A DNA stretch of 64,000 bases, from assembly GCF_030272615.1 (NCBI RefSeq), contig NC_081414.1, forward strand, positions 909,731,009 through 909,795,008, written 5' to 3'. The notes under the pieces were generated by a model. The model did not search any database and had not been told where the DNA came from. It saw only the letters and a list, made by a program, of their open reading frames with translations. Within the stretch, counting starts at the first letter, position 1; the number at the start of each line of letters is the position of its first letter. Position numbers and translations under genes: made by a program. This DNA is from Cryptomeria japonica (taxonomy: Eukaryota > Streptophyta > Pinopsida > Cupressales > Cupressaceae). Below, piece by piece: positions 45,263-57,287 of this stretch.

Positions 45263-46800
45263 TTTTTGGAGCTTTTTCTTGACGGTTTTAACTCCATGAG
45301 GTTAGGATCCAAAACCGACATATTAGTATATGTCCATGCAAAATTGATCTTTTTCTTCGTGAAGAAAATTAGCAAATTCTTTTAGTTATTCTACTGATAG
45401 GGATTGAGCTACATGTATGATATGCTAGGTTTCTTCTATTCTAATGTGCACCGACTGTGTAGGTTCAATCAACACTGATGATCACTCTTGAAAGTGATCA
45501 TGCAAAATATCAAGTATCTCACCTTCAAGTGCCTCAGAGAGGTTTTCATCATTAGGTACATCTTTTATTTTTACTATTTTCGATTCTGACACCGCCACAG
45601 TGTGGTTTTCGCCATCAGAACACTTCATTTTTTTTTTGTTTTTTTTTAGACTAATATACTTGACATCTTCTTCTATCATGTTCTCACTTTGTTTATTGGT
45701 GGAAGAGTTCATGTGTTCAACTGCATTAAGATAGCATGCTAAGGTATAGTCATTGGCAAAAGTAGGTATATTTTTTATCTTTTAAAGTACAGTCAATAAG
45801 CTCAGGGTGTACCAGGGATAAATATTCAATGGGTTCAAGGGAATTCACGCTATTGTCATCACCTCAGACCAACAAGTTGAGTTATAGAAGACTACTTTGC
45901 GTAAGCATCTCAAGACCAGGAAGAGTGGTAACATGATTATCAAAGTTTACGTTAGCATTTAGAGGATCTAACCTAGTAGACCCTCTACTAGCACCTTATT
46001 CTACTTCAGACTAGACTACATATTGTGGTTCAATAGCAACAGGTTCTTCAAATAGAGTTTCGACATTCATGACAAAGTAGTTATAGTTTGGTGTCGAATA
46101 GGTAATGTCATAAATAAATCTTATTTCAGAGTGATCATATTCAGAAGATGAAGCATTTGACTCTTCTTCAAGTGGCTCAGTGAAAGCATGTATGGTATCA
46201 ATATCAACATTGTTTATGCTGCAAGTTCCTTCTTGTTTTCGTTCAATGATCACTTGTAGTTGGCATACCTGTTGACATGGCTCTATTAATCTATGTCTTC
46301 TTTCCCATTCAGCTTCCTCTAGATCGATGATCGGTCCTCCTTATCTAGGCTCCAATTCTTCATTTGTATTCCCATATCTAATTTTCTCTATCTCATTAGA
46401 TAAAGATATCGTAGGTGAGGAATTTTCCTATACTTTTTCTTCTTTCAGTTGTTGCTCATAAGCTTCTTGTCTTTTTAGTCTAATTTCTTCTATTTCTCAT
46501 TGTAACTTTAAGTGTATTATCTCTTGTCCTTCATCTATGATATAATTAGATTCTTTAGAATTTTATTTAGTAGATGCATCTGATAGAGGCTCTAGACCCC
46601 ATTCATACTCATTCGAGTTTGTTTCTGAATCTTCTTCTTGCCTTCTCCCCATATATGTGACAAGAATGTTTAATGATGCAAACATTTCTTTAATTCCTTC
46701 CACCTCTTCTCTCATGTCTTCTGGAATATCTACTTCTTGTATTGTTCTTGCTGATACCTTTGGAACTTGATTATAAGTTGCTTCTTCTCACTTGATTGTT
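45263..46800 (-). pseudogene. Gypsy-2 acidic linker between protease and RT
   Basis: Several minus-strand open pieces (46253-46011, 45712-45482) are rich in Glu, Asp, Ser and Asn (EPLEEESNASSSEYD, LSEALEGEILDIL) and show no catalytic motif. It lies where Tat polyproteins have a long variable linker. Confidence 0.5.
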
Positions 46801-46808
46801 AGTTCTTC

Positions 46809-47102
46809 TTATTCTTTCTCATACTCTTCCTGAGTTTGATGAGTATTTACTTCCTGTGATGTTTGATGTAGTGTCTTTTTCCTCCACTTAGTTTGTTGAT
46901 AAGAATTTTGTTTTTGATTTGATGACTCCTCTAGATGGTATCCAAGTCTAGTTTTTTCATTTGTAGACTTGGTTTGTATCTTGATAGGTTCAATAATTCC
47001 TTCTTGATGCTTTCCCAGAGGACTTGTACCTAAATATCCCATGCATTGGATTATCTTATAGCCTTTACCATATTGTTCATGAGAAATTTCACAACGTTGC
47101 AC
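46809..47102 (-). pseudogene. Gypsy-2 G-patch-like domain
   Basis: Minus strand GKGYKIIQCMGYLGTSPLGK, then HQEGIIEPIKI and TRLGYHLEE. The spacing of aromatic and glycine residues (G-Y-x3-x2-M-G-Y-x-G-x3-G-K) matches the G-patch family, a nucleic-acid-binding motif known next to proteases in some retroelements. It lies between protease and RT. Confidence 0.5.
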
Positions 47103-47900
47103 TTCCCTATCTTAATTTTCCCCTTTGTAAAGCTATTTGGGAACAATTGTCTCTTCTATTTCATTTGCAAGAGAAGCAGAGGATTGCACAAAGTACCATC
47201 ATAGATGATGTTTGTCATTGAAGTTTTTGGATTCATAGCTTCAGATGGTTTTCCAACCTATCTTGGTGATGGAGGAAGATTCATTAGTGAAAGTGTAGGT
47301 TCTATCTTATTTCCATCCATGCCAATACCTATGATTTTCAATTTCTTTTCTAAGTCTTTCACCAAATTTTTTGAACTCTCAGGTGCAGAGGCTTCTCTGT
47401 TATGAGGAACAAGGGTATCAGCGCACTATTTTAAATAATTACAGGTGTAGCTTATATTAGTAGGAACACTGACTTCAACTCAATTGTAGGGAAATTTCAA
47501 GCACTGATGGTATGTAGATGGCACTGCTTGCATTTTATGAATCCATGGTCTACCCAGCAAGATGTTGTAGGATAAGGGAAGGTCAAGAACCTGACAAATA
47601 ACATCTCTTTTCATAGGTCCCACCCTGATTGGTAATAGCACCAGACCTTTAGAGGTTCTTTATTCTTCATCATAAGCTTTGATTATTACTTTCTTTCTTG
47701 GATCTATATCATTCTCAGAAATCCCAACTGTATTAATAAATTATAGGTATAAATATTCAACCCAACACCTCCATTTATCAAAACATGTTTGACTCAGTGT
47801 TTATGGATCATAGCTTCAATGTGCAATGGCTAGTTATGTGGATGATTTAAGGAATTATCATCTTCTTCAGAGAAAGACAGGTAGTGAGGTGAAGTCAGGT
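47103..47900 (-). pseudogene. Gypsy-2 protease
   Basis: HVLINGGVGLNIYTYNLLIQ aligns with the retropepsin active site, where L-I-D-G-G/S is expected. The catalytic Asp codon is AAT at 47773-47775. Further on, a broken LLGRPWIHKMQAVPSTYHQ-like end is visible (about 47510-47570). Multiple stops. Confidence 0.7.
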
Positions 47901-49860
47901 GACCCACCATAGATTGAAACTAATCCAAATATAAGTATTTAGGGATGTTAGTAGCAAGAAAATATTACTCCAGAATCTCTCTATGAGCAGAAGAGATCTT
48001 AAGCAGTTCAAGAATGGAGATTTGAGCAGTAGTTTGTTTTAATTGTTCAACAATATTGTAACCAAAAAAAGATGATGAAGCCGGCTGTTTAGATTTAGCC
48101 ATGATCGTATCTGGTTATTTGTTTGAAGAAGTGGGTATCTTTGATGTTGTCAATGGATTTGATGATGTGTGATTAGGAGAGAAGAAACTAGCTCCTTTGA
48201 GAGTAACTTTTTTTTTAGCACGAGTCACGACATTCACAGTTCGCGGTTTGTTTTGCTCATCTTTGACTATGATCACATTGTAATATTCAGATTGGGAAGG
48301 TTCAAGCATGTTGACCACATTATCATTGTTGGTATAGGTGTAATTGATTTTGGCACCTCTCTTGGATTTTGAGGAATCACCCTACTCATAAGCAGGTAAG
48401 GGATCTTTGAAAGCTTTGTGATTAGCATTAGTTGCATGATTTCCAACAATAATTTTGCCAACATCGATAACATCTTGAATCTCTTGTTTGAGTTTCATGC
48501 AATTATTTGTTGTATGACCCTTATTTTGATGATATTCATAATACTCATTTTCCCTCCACCATTTGGGTTTGACTTCAAGATCATATGGTTTGGAGTTGTC
48601 AGGCAATGTGACCAGTTCATTTGCCAACTGAGTCTTAAGAGCTGATCATAGGATTCTCCCAGAGGATTAAAATCATGTTTAGGCTTTGAAACCCAAGGTT
48701 TCTCTTTAAACCACTCTTTTGATTTCTTAGGAGGGTTTTCTGCAGTGCTTTCAACTGCTTTAAGGGCTTGTGTGCCACTAGTCATATTAAATATTGTTGG
48801 TTTTTATTTTGGTTTAGCAGTATCAACCACTCCATCATTAACAACATTTTTGTTATTATCTTTGTCTCATTTCCAGTATTTGTTCTTCTCTTTGGAACTA
48901 GAGCCTTGTTGTGTTTCTTTATAAAGTGATATATCTCCTTTCCTTACAAGAACATCTTCCATTTTGAGAGTACTATCCACTATCTTGTTGAATGAAGGGT
49001 ATACTTTCATCTGGATATTATATTTCAACTCAGGAATCAAATTATTAACAAAGATGTCCATATTCTCAGAATCAGGAATGGGTCGTAAATATCTAGAGAG
49101 CATCTTTCTCCAACGTTGAAGGAAAGTGAGAAAAGGTTCTCATGTCTTTTGTTTGGTATTACAGAGCTCGATCATGGTGATTGGATGATGAATGTTATAG
49201 GAGTATTGTTGAAGAAACAATTTAACCAGCCCATCAAAAGATTTAATTCCCAAATGCAGGCTTGAAAACCACTCCATAGCTTGTCCTCCTAGACTTCTTG
49301 GAAAGAGACACATGAGATATGTTTGTTCATGCATGAACTCCATACATAAAGCACAGAATTCTTGGACATGGTCTTGAGGATCTGAGTTACCATCTTATTT
49401 TTCAAACTTAGAAATTTCCACTCTTGAAGGAAATGGAGGCATGTAAAGGTTCTTGTCAAATGGGAACGAGTAGATCGTGTCCAAAGAATACTACGTAGAT
49501 GATTTATCCTTGTTTTTAATTTCCTTGATTTCAGTTTGCAATGCTTGCAATTGTTTGGTTACCAACATTAATGGAGCATCTTCTTCTTTAGTGATAAGGC
49601 TTTCAATGTTATAATCAATGGGAAGTTTACACCTTGTTTTGGTAACTCTAGAAAATGCTCTTCTTTTTCTCTGGCCATGATAATTTTCATCATTTTTGGG
49701 AATTGACAGTAATTTATAACAGCTTCTGTAGGTTCAGAAGCTTTAGACCTGGTAGATGAGGAGTCACTCTTAGTAGCATGGGTGCTAATATTATCATGAG
49801 TATTATGTTTAGCAGCTTCTCTTTCTTGCCTATCTCCAGACATGGTGGGAGATAAGGGTT
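47901..49860 (-). pseudogene. Gypsy-2 gag
   Basis: It starts MSGDRQEREAAKHNTHDN at 49843. The capsid shows YLMCLFPRSLGGQAMEWFSS and FDGLVKLFLQQYSYN. A knuckle-like EYHQNKGHTTNNCMKLKQEI follows at about 48490-48550, typical of Tat gag (H-x2-x-GH-x4-C); its first Cys is Tyr here. ILELLKISSAHREILE near 47970 marks the C-terminal region. Frameshifts and stops interrupt it. Confidence 0.75.
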
Positions 49861-50343
49861 GATCAAAAAGTGGTATACTTGACGATGAAGGTTTGTCAAG
49901 GATGAGATCTTCTATAAAGAATGGATTAGCCTATAATGAAAAGGACTATCCTTTACCTTTGGCAGCTATCTTACAAGAACTTCTAGTTTGAAAAAGCATT
50001 TACAATTGATGCGACCGAGAGCTAGAAGTGATACAGATGTCAAGATCAAATTAGAGCTAGTTGTTTGTTTGATGTAATGATTGAGTAAAGTGATTGAGAC
50101 CAAGTCTAGTTTTAGGAATGATCTATCCTGTATAAGATGTGATCTAAGTAGACTAGGCTGATTAGATTGATGAAGGATTGATTGAACTAGCTAAGATATA
50201 ATCAACCAAATCATGTAACACAATGATAGGGGTACACTGTCAAAAAATTTTATGCTCAGGATGAAAATGACCAGATATACGCTCACTATAGACTAATTAG
50301 GAAAGTATAATAGATTTGAAAAAGAATACAAAAAAGACAAGCT

Positions 50344-50830
50344 TCCGGACTGAATGAATCAAAGACTCATATGATAGAGTACTACGACTTAGACAACAGT
50401 TGAAGGACTTCCAGATGACACACTGGGATCCTCGTACGAGTTGCTGCTTATTCTCGCATGACAATATAAAGCCTATTAGACGACAAATTGTCAAAGATGA
50501 TGATGACTTGTATGATAGTATAGTACTTACCAGATGAAAATTCTTTTTGGCTTGTATGACAAACTGGTAAAGATAAACCCTAGGTGTTAAGACTCATACG
50601 ATAGAGTACTATGACTCAGACAATAGTTTAAGGACTTCCAGATGACACACTGGGATCCTCATACGAGTTGCTATTTATTCTCACATGACAATATAAGGCC
50701 TATCAGATGACAAACTATCAAAGATGATGATGACTCGTACGATAGTATAGCACTTACCAGACGACAATTCTTATTGGCTTGTACGACAAACTGGTAAAGA
50801 TAAACCCTAGGTGTACAACAATTCTCAGAG
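50344..50830 (+). repeat. Tandem duplication in Gypsy-2 leader
   Basis: Two units of about 245 bp (about 50360-50590 and 50605-50815) share GATAGAGTACTA, GACTTCCAGATGACACACTGG and AAACTGGTAAAGATAAACCC. Each carries several variants of CTCGTACGAG/CTTGTATGAC. Confidence 0.7.
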
Positions 50831-51979
50831 GGTAGTATGACAAAATAGAAGACTCGTACGACACAAGACCGGACAAGGACGAGTTTCTGACAAGGATAGA
50901 GTTTTGACCACTAAGTTTTTTATGTTTTGATTGTTTTCCATTTTTTGTGGTTTTAGTTTCAATTTCCAGGATAAAGACACAACAAACACGCAAGATGTAA
51001 AGTGACTTCAAGCACAACACGCTAATTCTAAGGAAGTTGGCTCAGAGAGAAAACCTTTGCTTCTAGACTCATGTACACACCTAATAGCTAATCAGAATAC
51101 GGCCATTGATTCTCATGCAATGGATTCTCAACGCCGTATTAGCCAACTCCAAACACTAATGGGAGCACGATATGGCAAGTATCTTGGGAGAGTAACTATC
51201 TCCTTGCACAAAGATTATCCCCCTTTAGGAGGTGAACTGGGTAGCTTTTATCTTAAAGTTCTTAGTAAGGATTTCCGATCGAAATTGCCCCTTGAAGTCG
51301 CGCAAGCATGATTGAGGCCTATAGCCTGACAAGGTACCGAAACAAGATGTAGTCATGCAAGCGTGATTGAGACCACAAGGCCCTACAAAATTCCCGATAT
51401 GAGAGATCTCAAAGAGAAACTTCAAATAATCTTGTCCTCCAAGACTTTAATCCTGAAAGGCCTATTTATTATAGTGAGTCAGAATTCTTGGGTCTAGTTG
51501 TACTAACTTGGGTCATTTTTACAGGGTGATTACTTTTTCCCACTGTGACAGGCTGCTAAAAGATACACAAATCTCAAACTAGAAAAACTTCAAGGGTCTG
51601 GATTTTTTATTGTTTGTGTAGACAAGAGCATACTCTCCTACCTTTTAGACTCTTCTCAAACATGAAAAACAAACTTGTTCATTAATAATATCTCAATTTA
51701 AGTGCCTAGAAATGAATTAACAAATACACAATGTTCAGTTGATTCTCCTTAGGTAACCTGCAAAAACAACGAATCAGTAGTCATATTGTTTTTTAGCAAT
51801 GGATTCTTTGACAGGGATAAGTTTGATTGAAGGATTCTTTGACAAGTGTTCTGCAAAAACATGTTAGGCTATGAAATATCTCTTAGGTAGATAGAAGATA
51901 GATCAAGGTTAGCATTAGTATTAGAAAAATTCAATCAGAAAACCCTAAAATTAACCACTCTATTTTTAATATGACAAAA

Positions 51980-52270
51980 CAGTAACTCGTATGAGTAACT
52001 TTACAGAGCCATACGATAATTATCAGTAGACAATATGACAAAAGATGGCATCTAACATAAATGTGTATGAGTTTTCTCAGCTTACCGCACGATAAAATAG
52101 TAATCCGTACGAGTTTTATCACATAGTCGAACGATTATTCTCAGCAAACCAGATGAGTAAACACATAATGAAATGATAGAATCATAATATCATACGATGA
52201 TTCCCAAAGAACCAGATGATAAAACTTTGAACTCGTATTGTGTGCTACATAAACTCATACAATAGTTTGC
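51980..52270 (+). repeat. Second TCGTACGA motif cluster in leader
   Basis: Eight or more variants (AACTCGTATGAG, CCATACGATAA, CCGTACGAGTT, CGAACGATTATT, CATACGATGATT) at irregular spacing just inside the PBS. Confidence 0.55.
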
Positions 52271-52340
52271 ATAGACTGTATGGACAAAATTTGGAAACTA
52301 AAAAGAAATGATTGCAAGGCCGAACAATTGAATTCTCGAG

Positions 52341-52357
52341 CTCCACAATGGGTGCCA
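52341..52357 (-). other. Gypsy-2 primer binding site
   Basis: On the minus strand TGGCACCCATTGTGGAG starts four bases after the 5' LTR end. It resembles the TGGCGCCC-type PBS of plant Tat elements, with an altered base. Confidence 0.7.
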
Positions 52358-52361
52358 AAAA

Positions 52362-53355
52362 TGTGTGTGTGAAAAGTGGTAATCTGCAAGTTGTAAGGCA
52401 CAAACACTTCAATAAATCATTGCATCCATGGTTAGAAAGATATAATCAATGAATGTAAAAACCATAACAAATTGACCTATTGCCTTCTAAAAGATGTGAG
52501 TATAGAATCGCTCTCATATTTTTGTAAGCATTACCAGTGACTAAACTACACCAAGACGAAGAATTTAATCTATATGAGCACAAAATTAAGCTAAATGGAT
52601 GAAAGATTAAGCTAAATATGCAAGATTAAGCTATGATTGATTAAACTAAATATGCAAAAAGCTAAGATGCAATAATCTCAAAGCACAATATTATCAATGA
52701 GTCTAGAGAAAAAACAACATAATAACAATAAATCTCCAGGGTTCTTTGATTGGGAGATGAGGGCCTGAATTTATAGAAAATCGAGCGAGAGACCAATGGT
52801 CAAGATCGAATAATGATAAGCTGTCGAGATTCTCCAAGAGGAAGCACAATCTAGGTTAATTGATGTGATTGACTACTTTTCTTAGTTTTAAAGGAAATTG
52901 AGCTAAAATTAAGGTAAAATCAGAAAAATTGATTTATTCCATATTTTTATTCAATTTTGAGATTTAATTGTTTTAATTGCTTTTCTGAGATTTTTCAATT
53001 TATTAGATTTTTAAGATATCTCAATTTGATTCCTTTTTCCAAATTTAATTCTTTTTTCAAATTAATTTCTTTTTTTATGCTTTAATGGAAAATTGATTTA
53101 TTAATTAAATATGCTAGGATATTTAATTAAATAAATAGGATAAGTGATCAAAATGATTTACTTGGAATGATTAATTAATTAAATAAAAATTTAGTTAATA
53201 TAGAATGATTTATTTGCCATGTGACATTGATGATTTAAGAATTAATTAATTAGGTGCTCCAAATTGATTTAATTTAATTGCCTTTGGTTAGGACCTTGGT
53301 GATGTAGTCGAGATTAGGGGCCCATGGTTTAGGTGACCATTTTTAGGGTATTACA
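52362..53355 (-). repeat. Gypsy-2 5' LTR
   Basis: 994 bp, TGTAATACCC (53355 downward) to CACACACACA (52362), with the TSD CCCCT outside it. Confidence 0.88.
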
Positions 53356-53360
53356 CCCCT

Positions 53361-53720
53361 TTTTGTTTTATTCTTTCAATTAATTATTTCATCAAAAGCC
53401 CTAATTAATTACTATTTCGACCTTCAAGGCCCAATTTCGCATATCTAAACATCTTAAGCTGGTGCATCCACTTGGGGATCACCATATAATCATGACACCT
53501 TGCATCCCTAAAAATTTGGAAAAACATTGGTCGGACCGACGTGATTCACATCGGTCCCTACTTTTTCTCCCTGAATTTTGGGATCATGTTTTGGTGGTAT
53601 TATAATATTTGAATCTGACTTTGTGTGAAATTATATCATTTCTAGGTCGGCCTATGATCAAAAAAAATTTAGGGTTTCATACATATAGCCTTTTCTTTCC
53701 TCTTTTGAAGGAGCCTCTTA
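53361..53720. other. Older flank between Gypsy-2 and Copia-3
   Basis: This is the sequence that joined 32290 before Gypsy-2 inserted. It has no recognised gene; its style (CATCGGTCCCTACTTTTTC and similar) suggests an old repeat. Confidence 0.4.
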
Positions 53721-54765
53721 TGTGTTAGGTCCTGGAGACAACTGAGAGGGGGGGCTGAATCAGTTGTCAAATGAATTTAAACCACAACTTAATCAACTTT
53801 TTGCTTAATACCGGTGAAACAATTTGTTATATCGGTGGATAGTTTTATCAAATAATTGCAATACCGGTAAAGATTAATGCATGAAACAAAAAGACAAAGT
53901 CATCCACAACACATAACACCAATATTTGTATGTGGAAACCCTGTAAGGGGAAAAACCATGGTGGGAAACCTTACCCACAATCAGATGATACTACTACAAA
54001 TAGTAAGTGTATACAAATGGGGTCTACACATGCAGAAAGGCCAAGCGCCTAGAGCTCATTGCTCAAACACAAAATGGGAGTCACACTGACTACAATTGGA
54101 TGGTTAAATCCAATAAGAATGTACTACTCAAAATAGCATCTTCATATATTGGATTCAGTACCGGTGTAGTTCTGATATGCTTTCACAAAAGCCTAGCTTC
54201 ACCTTCGAATGATGTCTACGTGTATAGCTCTGCTTATTCTTGCATATACCTTCACAAAATTATTTTTCGCATTCCACATCCGATCTTACAAATAAGATCT
54301 TACATTTATACCATACCCTAAGACCAATTTTAGTAGGTCGGCTCTAAAGGATAATACAATAAAATTAATTTACAAATAAATTAATATCTGATGCAATAGG
54401 TGATTCACCATGTCGGCTTAATACATTTACAATAATAATAAGTCATCTCCATAGTGTGCCATGCTGATCTGGAAAAGATAAACCTGTCGGTGTAACATGG
54501 ACCTATTTGCCGGTAACAACAAATATGTAAATACGAATATGCCAATTAACAAAAATTCAAGACAAGGTGTCCACATAATATCTTCGACATAACCAAGTGT
54601 TTTCCATATCATTCCAAGTGTCGATGATCATTATATCCTACTGGTGTACCAGATACCGGTGACTATTCATTAGTCATTTGCTTTCTGGTGAATGTTGTTA
54701 ATTCTCCAAAGTGCCAAAATTTTAGTAGGTGTTGACATCAATGACAAAACCATACCAAAATACCA
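53721..54765 (-). repeat. Copia-3 3' LTR
   Basis: Minus strand, from about TGGTATTTTGGTATGG to GACCTAACACA (53721). Near the end it carries CCCCCCTCTCAGTTGTC, which parallels the CTCAGTTGTC end of the Copia-2 LTR, so the two families are related. Confidence 0.6.
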
Positions 54766-55125
54766 AAAATCTCCCCCTTTGGCATTGATGGCAACACAAT
54801 ATGGAAAAACCATCAAAGTGCCAAAACAAAAATGCCAAATACCAAAAACAAACAATTACCAAGGTATAAGTAAACTCAATCTCAAAGTAATAATCTCTCC
54901 CCCTGAGAGTAACATGTGTTTCCTTGTGTTCCATGTTTTCCCATACCAATCTCTCCCCCTTTGACATCAAATGCTAAAGTTATTACAAAACCAAGTTCAT
55001 ATACAAAATACCAACCAATTTAGTATACCAACTACTCCCCTTGAGAAGTAGCTTCCTCATCAAAGCTGAAGTAAAAGATTTCTCTATTAATTCTGCTGAT
55101 TGATGACAAATATCAACTCTCTAAG
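54766..55125 (-). other. Copia-3 3' UTR with three PPT-like tracts
   Basis: On the minus strand AAAGGGGGAGAG-type tracts lie at about 54950-54962, 54894-54903 (CAGGGGGAGAG) and 54770-54781; the last abuts the LTR. Confidence 0.55.
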
Positions 55126-55129
55126 TATC

Positions 55130-55365
55130 TACCAGTGGGGGTATGACCCCGAGCTGATCTCTGAGATATTCAAAAGTCTCTTTAGGCAGAGGTTTAGTAA
55201 AAATTTCTGCAATCTACTCTTTAGTATTCACATAAACCAGTTTTATCTCTTGTGCTTCAACATGTTCCCTTAGAAAATTCAATTTGATAGAAACATGTTT
55301 GGTTTTAGAATGTAATACCGGATTCTTAGATATATCAATTGTTGTAGTGTTATCACAATAGAAAG
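55130..55365 (-). pseudogene. Copia-3 RNase H C-terminus
   Basis: Minus strand FYCDNTTTIDISKNPVLHSK, then HVSIKLNFLREHVEAQEIKL, a stop in NTKE-IAEIF, and TKPLPKETFEYLRDQLGVIP. This is the standard end of a Ty1/copia polyprotein. The Gypsy-3 LTR starts just after the YCDN motif. Confidence 0.85.
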
Positions 55366-56836
55366 TGTATGCAGGAAAAGTGGGCGAATAAAACTTAATA
55401 TATGAAAATATGTTAGAATACTAGTCCACACACACACACAGGACTTCTTGATACAAGCTATGGAGTAACGTAGTATTACTCAGCTTCCCAAGGAGGGTCC
55501 CATGGTTCTCTATCTCACAATGTCCCTCAAACCAATGTTTTTACTCTCAGATCACTGAACAAAATGGTTTAGGGATGGCAAATATGAGAATGAGAGATGC
55601 TTTTGATTGATTTTAGTATGAGATGTGTTGTAAGTTATGTATGATGCTAAAATGCAATAATCTAAATGATAAGATGACAAGATTAGTATGGATACTATCC
55701 TAGCATACTATATTTAGTCTATGATTGAGCTAAAATGATAAAGAAAGTAATCTAAGCATGCATATTAGTCTAATTTATGATCTAAAAGAGGCTAAATGAA
55801 GAGCATAAAGATGATGAAAAAGCTTGAAAGTATTTGAGCATAAGTATAATGCTTCAAATTTGAAAGATGATTGTTAAAAATGGAGGAATGAGAGCTCTAT
55901 TTATAGCACAAATAGGGCAATGGATGGTCAGGATTGAAAGGTTTAATCAAAGGCCAAGTTTGAAAGTTGGGGATCCATGTGCACAATTGGCACCAATGAT
56001 ATGGTGACAAATGTCAACACAGGATTGGGTTGAAAGAAGAGGTTGGAGGCATTAAAGGCCTGAGAAGACCTCATGGTTATCTAAAGGCTAAGGGTCAAGT
56101 CTAAGTTAGGTTTACCCACTAGATTAAGAGTTAATCCAAGGATAAACCTTTGTGCAAATGATTAAGAGATAATCATGGTCAAAGCATTAATGGCCTGATG
56201 AGACCCTTGGGTTGGATAGAGGTTGAGTCAAAACAAATGTTTTAACCATGTGGGAAGGTTTGAATTCACCATTAATGGTTATTGGAGACTTTGGGGATTA
56301 AGTGGTTGAAGATTGGAAGCCTTTAATGGTTTTCAAAGACTTTAAGGGTTTTGGTGGTTGAAGGTTGAAAACCTTCAATGGTTATCCAAGACTTTGGGTC
56401 ATTTGAGAAGTGACCTCCCTTTGCTTAGGGATGTGACAAAGTTTAGAGGAGGGTTAGGTTAATTAGAATCGATTAGAAGATTCTAGAAGGGATTAGGAAG
56501 GGGTTTGGGATTTTGCAAGTGGATGGGGGGGATAATAGGATTTAATTGAATTAAATGATTTTCATTCAATTTGGTTGAAATTAAATAAATTTGATTTATT
56601 CAATTTAGGATAACTATTTAATTAAATTTGAATTTAATTAAAAGTGGCTAGGGGGATTTAATTGAATAAAATGATTTATTCATTAAATGGGTATAGTGAA
56701 TTTAATTTAAATAAATTGAGTAACTTATTTAATTAAATAGAAGAATGTGGATAATTTAATTAAATTGGATTTAATCAAATAGAAAAATGAACATAAAATA
56801 TTCATTTAGGAATATGGTCATTTTTATACGTCTACA
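55366..56836 (-). repeat. Gypsy-3 3' LTR
   Basis: On the minus strand it starts TGTAGACGTATAAA (56836 downward) and ends CCTGCATACA near 55366. It has a CA microsatellite (55429-55441) and AT-rich ATTTAATT blocks like the Gypsy-2 LTR. Confidence 0.75.
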
Positions 56837-56854
56837 TTTTGCCCCTCTTTGAAG
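56837..56854 (-). other. Gypsy-3 polypurine tract
   Basis: Minus strand TCAAAGAGGGGCAAAA directly before the 3' LTR, one base different from that of Gypsy-2. Confidence 0.78.
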
Positions 56855-57205
56855 TGACGTGTGTGCACATGTTATTTCAAAGAAAATGATGTCCTATTAT
56901 GATTTATGATCAAATGCAATTTTTTTTTGTGTCCCTCTTTTGATTTGTCAGTCATGCCCCAGATTTGATGTGATGCCCCAGATTTGATGTGTTGTGTGAT
57001 GCCCCCTCGGGAGATGAATCAATATTTTTTTTTTTTGGAAAATTTCTGATTTAAATTGATGGCGTTCGTATGATGTGTAGGATTTCATCCGTGTAGTAAG
57101 TGTGTAAATTGATTCATCTCCCGATAAATTACAAATGTTTTGGCATAGGGGAGATCGCGACCATATTACAGGCCCAGTTAGCTAACCCTAATTTGATTTT
57201 CCTCC

Positions 57206-57214
57206 TATAAAAGG
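57206..57214 (+). promoter_or_regulatory. TATA box of Gypsy-3 antisense unit
   Basis: TATAAAAGG on the plus strand, 82 bp before the ATG at 57288. The spacing fits a start of transcription near 57236. It would drive the antisense ORF, independent of the LTR. Confidence 0.55.
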
Positions 57215-57287
57215 GGAAAAGGGCTTGATTTAAAGTCATTTGTGCTTTGTTGACTTTGAAGAAAAGAGAATTTTCTCTGGAGAGAAA

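Larger units (their letters stand above)
49861..52340 (-). other. Gypsy-2 5' leader
   Basis: About 2.5 kb between PBS and gag with no recognised coding sequence. It contains a tandem duplication and scattered TCGTACGA-like motifs (listed separately). 51000-51450 is locally different in composition but matched nothing I know. Confidence 0.6.
32296..53355 (-). mobile_element. Gypsy-2: 21-kb Tat-type Ty3/gypsy element
   Basis: LTRs of 995 and 994 bp (32296-33290 and 52362-53355) enclose a minus-strand gag-pol. The TSD CCCCT is at 32291-32295 and 53356-53360. The PBS, the double RNase H (standard plus archaeal-type) and an antisense ORF between integrase and 3' LTR are features of the Tat lineage. 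A 4.2-kb TR-GAG element splits the region between RT and RNase H. Catalytic Asp residues of protease, RT and integrase are each changed to Asn, so this copy cannot move by itself. The two LTRs are closely similar. Confidence 0.9.
53721..55365 (-). mobile_element. Copia-3: 3' end of a copia element, minus strand
   Basis: On the minus strand: the end of RNase H (55365-55130), a 3' untranslated region with three polypurine-like tracts, then a 3' LTR (54765-53721). The element is cut at 55365 by the Gypsy-3 LTR; the rest should lie beyond the window. Confidence 0.75.

Noticed and set aside
51057-51311. 84-codon plus-strand ORF in the Gypsy-2 leader
   Set aside because: No recognisable motif, and it lies in a noncoding leader; not supported as a gene.
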